Positions 6,838-14,952 of a DNA stretch of 64,000 nt are shown here, piece after piece. Position numbers and translations under genes: made by a program. The DNA is from Ostreococcus lucimarinus CCE9901 (taxonomy: Eukaryota; Chlorophyta; Mamiellophyceae; Mamiellales; Bathycoccaceae). Below the pieces are notes generated by a model. It was not told the origin of the DNA. It did no database searches and was given only the letters and a program-made list of their open reading frames with translations. Location: positions 372,001 through 436,000 of the forward strand of contig NC_009364.1 in NCBI RefSeq assembly GCF_000092065.1. Direction: 5' to 3'. Position 1 is the first letter of the stretch; every line of letters begins with the position of its first letter.

Positions 6838-9804
6838 CTATATCGCCTCTCCGAACGCGACGTTCCAATGAACGTCGAGCGCCCGCGCGCGTTTCGTCGA
6901 CTCGTTCGCCTCGAGCGCCGACGCTTTGTTTTGAATCGATCGGACGACGTCGCGCAACTCGTCTTTGGAAATTTCAATCGAACCGGCGGCGGTTTCCGTG
7001 ATCAACTTGCTCACGAAAGCCAACGCGCGATCGGTGAGCGCGGCGGAAGATTCGGAAGACGCGACGACCGCGCTCGCGACGGGACCAGGCGTCGTCGAAG
7101 GCGCGGCGCGCAACGCTCGCCACGCGACGTCGACGTCAACGCCATCGCCGTCTTCAGCGCGCAAGATGAACCAAGCGAACATCTCTGGAATGGCGCCGGA
7201 AACGTTATCGTCATCGATCGATTGACCCGATTGACCCGACACCGATCTTGCGAATTCAGCCGTGCTCGCGATGAGCGCGACGAACCCGCTCGCCGTTCGC
7301 GTGGCGCCGTCGACGTCGCCCTTTTCCACTCGACTGCTCCACATGTGCTTGAGCGTCACACTGGCGAGAGATGCCCCGGTCCACGGCGCGTCGGCATCAC
7401 TAAGCGCTACTAAAGCGGCCGCCGCGCTCGGAATCGCTCGACGAGCGATGAGCCAGGATTTCTGTTCCACCGTCGCGACGTCGCGCTTGCTCGACTTGTC
7501 GAGAAATTTCACCCCGGCGGCGCCGACGAGTAGAGTGGCGTAGAACGACATCGTTAACTCTAAAGGCGCCGCCAGCGCGTTGGCTTGCATGGCCTCGATA
7601 GCGATGACGCAAAGTTCTTCATTCACGCGGTCAACGTCCAGACACATCTTGGCCAACGCCCGAATCATCGGCGGCGTGAGCGTCGGCAAGACGCCTACGA
7701 GACGCACCGCCGCACACTGCGACGGGAACGGAAGGCGGGCGAACGGACCGGGTCTCGATTTCGCGCCTTCGGGTGACCCCGCGGGTGGAACCATGAAGAA
7801 AAGCACCGCCATTTCTGCCTCGCACGTCGATAAGACGTCAGCCAACGGCGATCCCGGAGGATTTCTCGCCGCGACGTCGTGTAGCAACGACAGCAACTTT
7901 TGCGTCGCAGAGGGGTTTTCATGCTTGAACGCCCACAGTACGCGAGGAATGTGACGCACCCATCCCGCAGCGGTTTCGATCGGCACGCGAAAGTACCCTT
8001 GTCGCGCTTCTTCAGGCAAAGTTTCCGTCAACAAAGCGACGCATTGCGTGATGCGTTCGATGTCTTCATCCGCCACGGCGCGCTCCCAAGTCTCCGTCAC
8101 GGCGACGAGAAGATCTGCACACGCGCTACCCGTGATGCTCGCACTGAAACACCACGCCGGTAAAGTAAGTGCGTCACGCGCGAGCGCCAAGACGTCCCCG
8201 TACGCGTCATCCGGCGTCGGCACGTCTTCGCCCATGGCGCCGCCGTCGAGGGCGACGCCCCGCAGCGTCGACGTGACGTATTGCAAAGCGCGCGCGAGAA
8301 CGTGCGGAAGCGCATCCATCACTCCTGGCGCTAAATGCTGCGCGAGTGCTTCGTGAGCAACCGATGAGGACGCGTCGAGCAAGAACCGACACGTCTCGAA
8401 ATTCAAATCCACCATCGCCTCGCGCGTTCGCGAGATGTCTTGCTTCTCCGCCACGCTCGCCGGCGACGTCGATGGGAACATGCCGAGAGTACGCCGCGCG
8501 ATTTCCGGAACGACACTCACCGCAGTCGATGCACTATCAGTGTTTTCGAGCATCTCCGATTCTTCCGCACCGTCGGCGAGGCTGAGCGCTAACCGAGCGC
8601 ACGCCATGGATTGCGCCATTACTCGAACGCGATCAACGTCGACGCCTCTCTCATCCGTAAACGTCTGCGCTGCGTCGTCCCAGACGCACATCGCCAACTC
8701 TACAAGGCGTTTGGCGTTCACGCGCACCGCAGCACGACTTTCACCGGTGATTCGTCCCCCGGAATCTTCAGATTCGTCGTTGGACGCCGTCGTCGCCGCG
8801 AGCACGCTCGGCGGCGCTTGGCGCGATCTTTCCGCATACATCGATCCGATAGAGCGCGTGGCGGCGCCGCGGCGCGCCTCTTCTCCCCAAACGAACGTCG
8901 TCGTCATCGACGAGGTCGACGAAAGACCACCGCGATCGCCGTCCGTCGTGCCTACGCCCTCTGCGAGCGTCTCCAAAAAGCGCCTACAACTTCGCAATAG
9001 CGCCAATCGCGTCGCGGGCTTTTGCGATCCGACGCCACGCTGCACGGACGACCCCGAACCGACGCCACCGTCGTCTCCGCGCCGCAAGAGCTCGCCCAAG
9101 TGCCCCAGCGTGCTCGCCGGCGCGTGCGCCGCCACGAGCGTCGGCGCCGCCTCCAACAGCGCGTCCAGCGCCGCGGGCGCGTCCCTCCGTACATCGTCCG
9201 CCACGTGCGTCAGCGCCGCCCCCGCGTACAAAATCAACGTTTTCGCAAACGGCGCCAGCCCCTCCACCCCTAACGCCGGCACCACGCCTCGCCCCAGGCA
9301 CTCCCTCGCCGCTCGTCTCGCCTCTCTCGCTTCGTCCGCCAACCGTTCGCCCACGCGTTCGATCGCGTCCCCCGCCCTCGCTCGCACCGCGCCCGGATAC
9401 CTCTCGCACACCTCCAACAACCCATTCAACCCATCGCATCGCGTCTTCGCCGCGTAGTGTCCGCACTGATTCAACAGTTCGTTCAGCGGCGTCCCTCGCG
9501 CGCTCGCCGCGTCCTCGTCCCGCGTCCCCTCACCGCTCGTCCCCGCCCCCGCGCTCTGCAAATTCTGCGCCGCGAGCCGTATGCGCTTGCTCCGCACCGC
9601 GCTGTCCGTCTCGTTCGCGTGTTTCGCCACCTTTCGACCGACTTTCAGGCGTTTCTTCGCGAACTCCACGCCGCCGCCGAGCGTCTTCCCGGTGCGATGC
9701 TTCGTCGGCCCGCTCGTGAACCCGACGCCGCGCCTCGGCTTGGTCGCCGGCGCGGACGACGCGGCGGACGACCGCGCGACGGCGCGCGCCTTGGCCTTGC
9801 CCAT
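6838..9804 (-). CDS. Pre-rRNA processing protein IPI1/TEX10
   Basis: A 988-aa helical-repeat protein. The N-terminus MGKAKARAVARSSAASSA, then GVEFAKKRLKVGRKVAK and RSKRIRLAAQNL, is the conserved IPI1/TEX10 start; the rest is ARM/HEAT-like alpha-helical repeats. In yeast and humans this protein acts in the Rix1/PELP1 complex for ITS2 processing and 60S maturation. The open frame continues upstream to 10209, but that part is the antisense of the Psb27-like gene and is dropped. The start codon at 9804 sits in a palindromic CCATGG. It is divergent from the Psb27-like gene (85 bp). Confidence 0.8.
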   Translation of the reverse strand: MGKAKARAVARSSAASSAPATKPRRGVGFTSGPTKHRTGKTLGGGVEFAKKRLKVGRKVAKHANETDSAVRSKRIRLAAQNLQSAGAGTSGEGTRDEDAASARGTPLNELLNQCGHYAAKTRCDGLNGLLEVCERYPGAVRARAGDAIERVGERLADEAREARRAARECLGRGVVPALGVEGLAPFAKTLILYAGAALTHVADDVRRDAPAALDALLEAAPTLVAAHAPASTLGHLGELLRRGDDGGVGSGSSVQRGVGSQKPATRLALLRSCRRFLETLAEGVGTTDGDRGGLSSTSSMTTTFVWGEEARRGAATRSIGSMYAERSRQAPPSVLAATTASNDESEDSGGRITGESRAAVRVNAKRLVELAMCVWDDAAQTFTDERGVDVDRVRVMAQSMACARLALSLADGAEESEMLENTDSASTAVSVVPEIARRTLGMFPSTSPASVAEKQDISRTREAMVDLNFETCRFLLDASSSVAHEALAQHLAPGVMDALPHVLARALQYVTSTLRGVALDGGAMGEDVPTPDDAYGDVLALARDALTLPAWCFSASITGSACADLLVAVTETWERAVADEDIERITQCVALLTETLPEEARQGYFRVPIETAAGWVRHIPRVLWAFKHENPSATQKLLSLLHDVAARNPPGSPLADVLSTCEAEMAVLFFMVPPAGSPEGAKSRPGPFARLPFPSQCAAVRLVGVLPTLTPPMIRALAKMCLDVDRVNEELCVIAIEAMQANALAAPLELTMSFYATLLVGAAGVKFLDKSSKRDVATVEQKSWLIARRAIPSAAAALVALSDADAPWTGASLASVTLKHMWSSRVEKGDVDGATRTASGFVALIASTAEFARSVSGQSGQSIDDDNVSGAIPEMFAWFILRAEDGDGVDVDVAWRALRAAPSTTPGPVASAVVASSESSAALTDRALAFVSKLITETAAGSIEISKDELRDVVRSIQNKASALEANESTKRARALDVHWNVAFGEAI

Positions 9805-9889
9805 GGCGCGCGCTCGCGCGACGCGACGCGACGCGCTGTGTCGCGTCGACACACCCGCGCGCGAACCGACGCGTGCCGACGACGACGGG

Positions 9890-9908
9890 ATGACGACGCT
9901 CGCGCGCG

Positions 9909-9941
<33 letters not shown>

Positions 9942-10456
9942 TCGACGCGCGGCGAAGGACGCGCGCGCGACGCGTCGTCGCGCGCGCGGGACGATCGATG
10001 GTTGACGAACGCGACGAAACGATCGCGACGGCGAAGAGCCGACGCGCGGCGGTCCTGAGCGTCGGCGCGGCGCTGCTCGCGATGCCGGTGGCGGTGAACA
10101 CGCCGCGGGCGCGCGCGGTCGTCGCGCCGGAGTTCGTGGAGGAGACGATGGAGGTGATCGACATGACGCGCGCGCTGCTGCGAGGCGAAAAGACGGACGA
10201 GGCGTTCATCGATGAATTTCAAACGAAACGCCGCGCGTGGTTCGCGAAGTATCAGTACCATCACGGAAAGTCGTTTTATGGGTACGCGAACGCGTGGAAC
10301 GCGCAGGCGAAGGTTGGGGTGCAAATCGCGGTGAACCGAGAGAACGGGGTGCCGTACGATTCGGAGCACACGGCGTATAACAAGGATTATTTGCTTTCGA
10401 TTTTAGATAAAGCGGAGGCGGAGTTGTTCGACATGCAAAAGCGCAATGGGTTTTAG
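9890..10456 (+). CDS. Psb27-like thylakoid lumen protein (photosystem II assembly)
   Basis: A 188-aa precursor. Residues 1-40 form a plastid transit peptide with a run of nine Thr encoded by ACG triplets. Then comes SRRAAVLSVGAALLAMPVAV, a twin-arginine-like lumen-targeting hydrophobic segment ending in an ARA-type cleavage site. The mature part is about 110 aa and follows the Psb27 four-helix pattern: EFVEETMEVIDMTRALL at the start, SFYGYANAWNAQAKVGVQ in the middle and LLSILDKAEAELFD at the end. Psb27 binds CP43 on the lumen side during photosystem II assembly and repair. The match is by pattern, not exact, so a divergent paralogue is possible. Convergent with a lumen-type FKBP. Confidence 0.65.
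9905..9937 (+). repeat. (ACG)n trinucleotide repeat encoding poly-Thr in a transit peptide
   Basis: An uninterrupted run of about nine ACG triplets lies inside the targeting peptide of the Psb27-like gene and encodes Thr. Confidence 0.8.
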
Positions 10457-10635
10457 GCGAAACGCGTCGCTCGAGCGAGCGATCGCGAGGACGGGCACGA
10501 CACTAAATAAGATTTGTTATTCAATTTCTTCGCTGCGATTTCGACGCCTTATCCGCTCGCGCGGCGTCGCGCGGCGACGAATGATCGCCGCGCACACGAC
10601 ACCGCGACGCGACGAACGCTTAACCGCAGCACTCA

Positions 10636-11388
10636 CTATCGCGAGTTCGCTCGCGTCTTGACCAATTTCACCTCGAACACCATCGGTTCGTCGTTCGCGC
10701 TCAGACGAATAATCTGACGCTGTTGGCCAAACTCGGGTGGCCGCGGCGCGAATCGAGATAACTTTGGATCGTCCTTATACCCCAAATCGGCCTTGATGAG
10801 CGCCTTGCGCTTCGCTCCCGGTTTCATGCCCGTCAAGAGCTCGTCCAAACCCGCGATCAAGTTCCCATCCGGGCCTAACTTTGCCTCGAACGGGTCGCCG
10901 TTTCCGCATCCGATGCCGCAGTCGACGGTGCCGTAGATGAAATATCCATTCGCGCGGCGCATGACGTATTCAAAAACCGCCACGTCACCCGCGCGCGCCG
11001 GTTCACCGATGCCCTCGTTGACGTCCTCGTACACCAAACCGCTCGGCGTTTTCACGTACTTCGCCGCGGGTCCGCTCGACGCCAAGCCCGGCGAGCTCCA
11101 GTCGCCGGCGTCCGACGCCGCGCGCGCCGCGTTCGTCGTCGTCGCGCTCGCCGCCGCCGCCATCGCGAGCGCGAGCGACGCGAGCGTCATCTCGCGTCGT
11201 CGCGCGGAGGTCGTCGCGCGCGCGCTCGCGCTCGCGCGTTCGTCGTCGCGTTCGTCGTCGCGAGAGGTTGACGCGCGCGCGACGCCGACGCGCGCGCGGT
11301 GCGCGACACCGGACGACGCGGTGCGCGCGCGCAGGACGCGCGTTCGCGGGCGAGCGACGGGCGCGTTCGTCGTCGCGGACGCGAGCAT
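10636..11388 (-). CDS. FKBP-type peptidyl-prolyl isomerase, thylakoid lumen
   Basis: A 250-aa precursor. An Arg/Ser/Ala-rich transit peptide is followed by ARRREMTLASLALAMAAAA, a twin-arginine lumen signal with AxA cleavage near residue 92. The mature domain of about 150 aa has FKBP features: TPSGLVYEDVNEGIGEPARA, DVAVFEYV, LIAGLDELLTGMKPGAKRK and a final beta strand MVFEVKLVKT. Two cysteines in TVDCGIGCGNG could form a disulfide, as in some lumenal immunophilins. Peptidyl-prolyl isomerase activity is the family role; several active-site aromatics are not obvious, so it may be chaperone-like. It is convergent with the Psb27-like gene. Confidence 0.82.
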   Translation of the reverse strand: MLASATTNAPVARPRTRVLRARTASSGVAHRARVGVARASTSRDDERDDERASASARATTSARRREMTLASLALAMAAAASATTTNAARAASDAGDWSSPGLASSGPAAKYVKTPSGLVYEDVNEGIGEPARAGDVAVFEYVMRRANGYFIYGTVDCGIGCGNGDPFEAKLGPDGNLIAGLDELLTGMKPGAKRKALIKADLGYKDDPKLSRFAPRPPEFGQQRQIIRLSANDEPMVFEVKLVKTRANSR

Positions 11389-11479
11389 GGTGGATCGTCG
11401 AGGGGCGTCGCGCGTCGACGTGTGACGTTTCCATTACAGAACGAGGACGCGCTCTATGTAGCTCGTCGTGAACGAATGA

Positions 11480-11510
11480 TGGATGGATGGATGGATGGAT
11501 GGATGGATGT
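11480..11510. repeat. (GGAT)n microsatellite between two minus-strand genes
   Basis: About seven perfect tandem copies of a GGAT tetranucleotide lie upstream of the FKBP start and downstream of the coiled-coil gene's stop. No coding frame is supported across it. Confidence 0.9.
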
Positions 11511-11551
11511 TTGAGTGATTGCGTGCAACTCGATTCTTTCCTCGACGTCGC

Positions 11552-13021
11552 TCACGCGTCGTCACCGAGCATGCCGGCCAAAATTTCTGGATGCGGCGTC
11601 GGCGGCAACGGCGGCGCGGCGGCGGTCGCCGCCGGCGCGCTCGTGGTCGGGGCGAAGATGTCTTCGTAACCGCTGCGTCCGCCGTTGGCGCCGTCGCTTC
11701 CAACTCTCAATGCAGACGTGAACGGGTCGTCGTCCGTGCCCGTGGTGCTGGCCAAGAAGGACTGAATAGCTCCGTCGGCGAGGCCCCACTGGTCGTACGC
11801 GGCGTCGAAAGACGTCGACGACAGGGGCGTCGATGGCATCGCTGATTCAAATCCAGGCGGCACGCGCACGGATGAGTGATTCGGCGACGCCGGCAGCGCA
11901 TCGATAGCGTGCGACGACATGCGTCGGACTTCGCCGAGAGGCGCCACGGGGGGCAACGGCGGATTGATTTCGCTCGGCGGACGCGCGTACTCGGGCGGCG
12001 GACCTTTCGGTAGCGGCGGTGGATCTCGCGGCAGCGGTGACGGAACCGGCGGTCGAACGCCGATCGCGCCGATCTGTTTCGGCGCGTTCGCCATGCGCGG
12101 CGTTGGGATCTTTCGAAGCGTCAAACCACTGGGCCGCGGCGCCGGCGCTTGCTTGCGAGGCGACGCGGGGAGTGGTATTTTCTTCGACTCCGCGCCACCG
12201 GCGGTCACCTTGATCGACGTCATCGTTTCGGACGACTTCTCCGTCGGTTGCTGCTGTTTGTTCGTCTTCAGAGCCTCAACCTCTTGCTCTCGCTGTTTTT
12301 CTAGCTCGGCCGCCGCCGCCGCCTCGGCGACGCGAGCCTCCTCCTCTTCTCGCTTCTTCATGGCTAATCTCTCCTCCTCGGCCGCGACTCGCTCCGCCTC
12401 GCGCTTGGCGCGCTCCGCCTCGACCAACTGCGCGATCTCGGCGCGCTCTAGCTCCTCTCGTTTCGCTAAAAGCTCTTGCTCTTCGCGAAGCCGACGTTTA
12501 CGCTCCTTCGCCGCCTCCTTCGCTCGAGCGATCTCTTCTAAACTCCGCGGCGTCCCTCTCGGCGATCGCGATTCGGGCGTTCGCGGCGATCCATCACCGC
12601 TTCGCCCGCCATCGCTCGCGCCGTCGATTCTCTCTCCCTCGCCCCTCGCGCGCTTCCCCTCGCCGTTCGTCGCCCCTCGCTCCGCCGTCATCGCCGCCAC
12701 CGCGCACGCCGCGCTCGCGCACGCCAGCGCCTTCGCCGTCGCCCACAGCGCGTCTACAAAATCACCGCTTCCGACGCCGCCGTCCCCTCGCAGCACGTTC
12801 GCCAGCAGGCTTCCGCCGACGTACGGTTCGTCGCGCGCGTCGCCCCTCGCCCTCGCGCGCGCGTCCGATCCCTCCATCCGCGTCGCCGCCCCCGCGCACG
12901 CCCCCGCGCACGCGCCCAGCGCGATCGCGAGCGCCCACGCGATCGCGCGCCGTCCGAACGTCGCGCGTCGCGCCTCGCGCGCGCGCGTCGCGTCCGCGCG
13001 CGCGATTCGCACCGACCGCAT
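11552..13021 (-). CDS. Unrecognised coiled-coil protein with N-terminal hydrophobic segments
   Basis: A 489-aa protein I do not recognise. Near residues 20-45 lies AIAWALAIALGACAGACAGAA, a likely membrane span or signal anchor; a second hydrophobic stretch rich in Ala and Cys follows at about 85-105. Residues about 145-235 are a strongly charged Glu/Arg/Ala coiled coil (LEEIARAKEAAKERKRRLRE and following). The C-terminal half is Pro/Ser-rich and disordered, with PPLPKGPPPEYARPPSE and short Asp-Pro-Phe/Gly-rich pieces near the end. The start at 13021 is the Met before the first hydrophobic segment; the frame is open as far as 14272 but upstream is antisense to other genes. Divergent from ATP synthase subunit g. 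Confidence 0.6.
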   Translation of the reverse strand: MRSVRIARADATRAREARRATFGRRAIAWALAIALGACAGACAGAATRMEGSDARARARGDARDEPYVGGSLLANVLRGDGGVGSGDFVDALWATAKALACASAACAVAAMTAERGATNGEGKRARGEGERIDGASDGGRSGDGSPRTPESRSPRGTPRSLEEIARAKEAAKERKRRLREEQELLAKREELERAEIAQLVEAERAKREAERVAAEEERLAMKKREEEEARVAEAAAAAELEKQREQEVEALKTNKQQQPTEKSSETMTSIKVTAGGAESKKIPLPASPRKQAPAPRPSGLTLRKIPTPRMANAPKQIGAIGVRPPVPSPLPRDPPPLPKGPPPEYARPPSEINPPLPPVAPLGEVRRMSSHAIDALPASPNHSSVRVPPGFESAMPSTPLSSTSFDAAYDQWGLADGAIQSFLASTTGTDDDPFTSALRVGSDGANGGRSGYEDIFAPTTSAPAATAAAPPLPPTPHPEILAGMLGDDA

Positions 13022-13236
13022 CGCGCGAATCGCCGCCGCGCCGCCGCGCCGCGCCGTCGCGACGCTGGTTCGCGCCGCCGCGCGAGTCTCGCGGCGCGTC
13101 GTCTCCCGCGCCCGGTCCGCGCGTCGCGCGCGCGTCGCGACGCGCGTCGCCGCGCGCGTCGATCTGTCGTCGTCGTCGTCTCGTCGATCTTCGCGCGTCC
13201 GCACACGCGCGCGCGCGTCGTCGCGCGCCTCGACGC

Positions 13237-13629
13237 ATGACGCTCGCGAATCGGACGCTCGACGCCGCGCGCCGCGCGCGCGCCGCCGCGTCGCGCGCCG
13301 CGAGCGCGACGTACGACGCGATCGCGCCCGAGGTGATCGCGCGGTACGAGAAAACCATGGCGGCGAACGCCGAGTACGTCGTGCGAGACCCGGCGCGGGC
13401 GAAGCGACTGGGACGCGAGTTCGTGTACACGAACCTGGCGCGGCTGCCGCGGGCGATCGAGGCGGCGACGGCGGAGGCGGCGGCGGCGAGGGCGACGGCG
13501 GCGCGAGCGCGAGCGGGCGAGGCGGACGTGGCGACGATCGGGACGGCGGTGGTGTTCGCGGCGGAGGTGTACGCGTGGTTTTGCGTGGGGGAGATCGTGG
13601 GACGGGGAGGGAAGCTGACGGGGTACTAG
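13237..13629 (+). CDS. Mitochondrial ATP synthase subunit g
   Basis: A 130-aa protein, the usual length for F0 subunit g. The C-terminal membrane segment VVFAAEVYAWFCVGEIVGRG, ending KLTGY, carries the family signature (aromatic-x-VGEI-G-[RK]-G...GY) with the small-residue pattern used in helix packing. The N-terminal half is an amphipathic Arg/Ala helix. Subunit g helps dimerise ATP synthase and shape cristae. Divergent from the coiled-coil orphan. Confidence 0.85.
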   Translation: MTLANRTLDAARRARAAASRAASATYDAIAPEVIARYEKTMAANAEYVVRDPARAKRLGREFVYTNLARLPRAIEAATAEAAAARATAARARAGEADVATIGTAVVFAAEVYAWFCVGEIVGRGGKLTGY

Positions 13630-13704
13630 ACGAGGGAGAGACGCGGGAGGCGCGCGCGCGACGCGACGAGACGAACGCGCGAGGGTCGTTTGAAAATAAA
13701 AATC

Positions 13705-14865
13705 CTACTCGAATCCTCTGGGCGCGCGACCGGGCGGAACGTACGCCGTGGGATCGAAACCTAACGCGGTGAAATCGTCGAGGTCGCGCGCGCCGGCGCG
13801 GGCGCGATCGGCGCGACCGTCGGTCATTTTCGGCGGGACGGGCTCGCCGCGTTTGGGAAGCGCTTCGATCGCCTCGCGCGCCTCGTCCTCGGTGAAGAAC
13901 AGGTTCATCTGGCGAAGTAATTGTCGACCGTCGCAATCGCCCACGCCGAGGTACTCGCCCACCAATCGTCTGCGCTGCACGACGCCGCCGAAGTCGGCCC
14001 AGACGTCGGCGTCGGCGTCGGCGTCGGCGACGAGCCCCCACTCGGCGAGCGCCTCGCGCGTGAACACCGCGCGATCTCGGTCGGCGCGGCGAGCGTCGGC
14101 GATCGCGCGCGCGATGTCCTCGCCCTCGCCGTGCTCGACGCCCACGTTCCCTCGCGCGTGCCACTTTCCGTCCTCTTTCGCCGAGCTCACGCGCGTGCCC
14201 ATAAACGCGTGCGCGGCGTCGGGAAAACGTCGCAAAAACGCATTCCTCAGCTGCCGCCCCGCGGTGTCGCAATCGAACAACACGACGATCGGTGCGTCAT
14301 ACTTTACGCTTAATTCCTCGATCTCATCCATTCTCTCGCGCTTCACCTCCATCTCGCCGTTCGGTCGCCTGCGAAACGCGCCTCGATGTCGCACCGCGAC
14401 GACTTTCGCTCGTTCGCTCGTAAATCCCGCCTTGTTTCGCACCGCTCGAACGTCCGCGCCGCCCTCGACGACGACGACGTATTCACACGCGTGTTTTCTC
14501 GCCTCCCTCGCGCGCTTTCGCGCGACGTACGCGTCGCGTTCTTTCCGCCGCGTCTCGCGCCGCGCGTCCCGCGGCGCGTCGTCGTCGTCGTACGCGCGAA
14601 CGAACGTCGACGCCGCGATGGACGTCGACGTCGACGTCGCCGAGTCATCGGTCGCGCGGCGTTCGTTCGCGTCGTCGTCGGCGCGCTTCGCGTCGTCGTC
14701 GGCGCGTCGTCGCGGTCGCCGTCGCGGAAGGAAAGCGCCGAGCGCGTCGTCGTTCGCGGCGGCTGGTCGCGCCGCGCGCCGACGCGCGCGCGAGACGCGC
14801 GACGCGCGACGCGCGAGCGCCGCCGACGGCGCGCGCGGCGCGATGGACGGCGCGCGGAGGGGCAT
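13705..14865 (-). CDS. RNase M5-like Toprim protein, probably organelle-targeted
   Basis: A 386-aa protein. After a basic Ala/Arg-rich targeting region (about 1-50) and a charged linker, a Toprim domain begins with EYVVVVEGGADVRAV (acidic Glu134) and continues to VVLFDCDTAGRQLRNAFLRR, where Asp198-Cys-Asp200 is the DxD metal site. The C-terminal LGVGDCDGRQLLRQMNLFF and following acidic helix match the extension of bacterial RNase M5, which cuts the 5S rRNA precursor. A role in plastid 5S rRNA maturation is therefore inferred. Compared with the bacterial enzyme the middle position of the DxD motif is Cys and the Toprim-C linker is longer. Another Toprim nuclease or primase-like role is possible. 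Confidence 0.7.
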   Translation of the reverse strand: MPLRAPSIAPRAPSAALARRASRVSRARRRAARPAAANDDALGAFLPRRRPRRRADDDAKRADDDANERRATDDSATSTSTSIAASTFVRAYDDDDAPRDARRETRRKERDAYVARKRAREARKHACEYVVVVEGGADVRAVRNKAGFTSERAKVVAVRHRGAFRRRPNGEMEVKRERMDEIEELSVKYDAPIVVLFDCDTAGRQLRNAFLRRFPDAAHAFMGTRVSSAKEDGKWHARGNVGVEHGEGEDIARAIADARRADRDRAVFTREALAEWGLVADADADADVWADFGGVVQRRRLVGEYLGVGDCDGRQLLRQMNLFFTEDEAREAIEALPKRGEPVPPKMTDGRADRARAGARDLDDFTALGFDPTAYVPPGRAPRGFE

Positions 14866-14952
14866 GGGGCGCGGCCGAATGCGGACGACGACGGCGGTCG
14901 AGCCGCCGTAACAGAACGGGCGAGCGAGGAGACTACGATTTCTTAAGTGTGA

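Noticed and set aside
13022-14272. Minus-strand frame extending the coiled-coil orphan to 906 codons
   Set aside because: Antisense to ATP synthase g and overlapping the Toprim gene; Arg-rich with no conserved motif.
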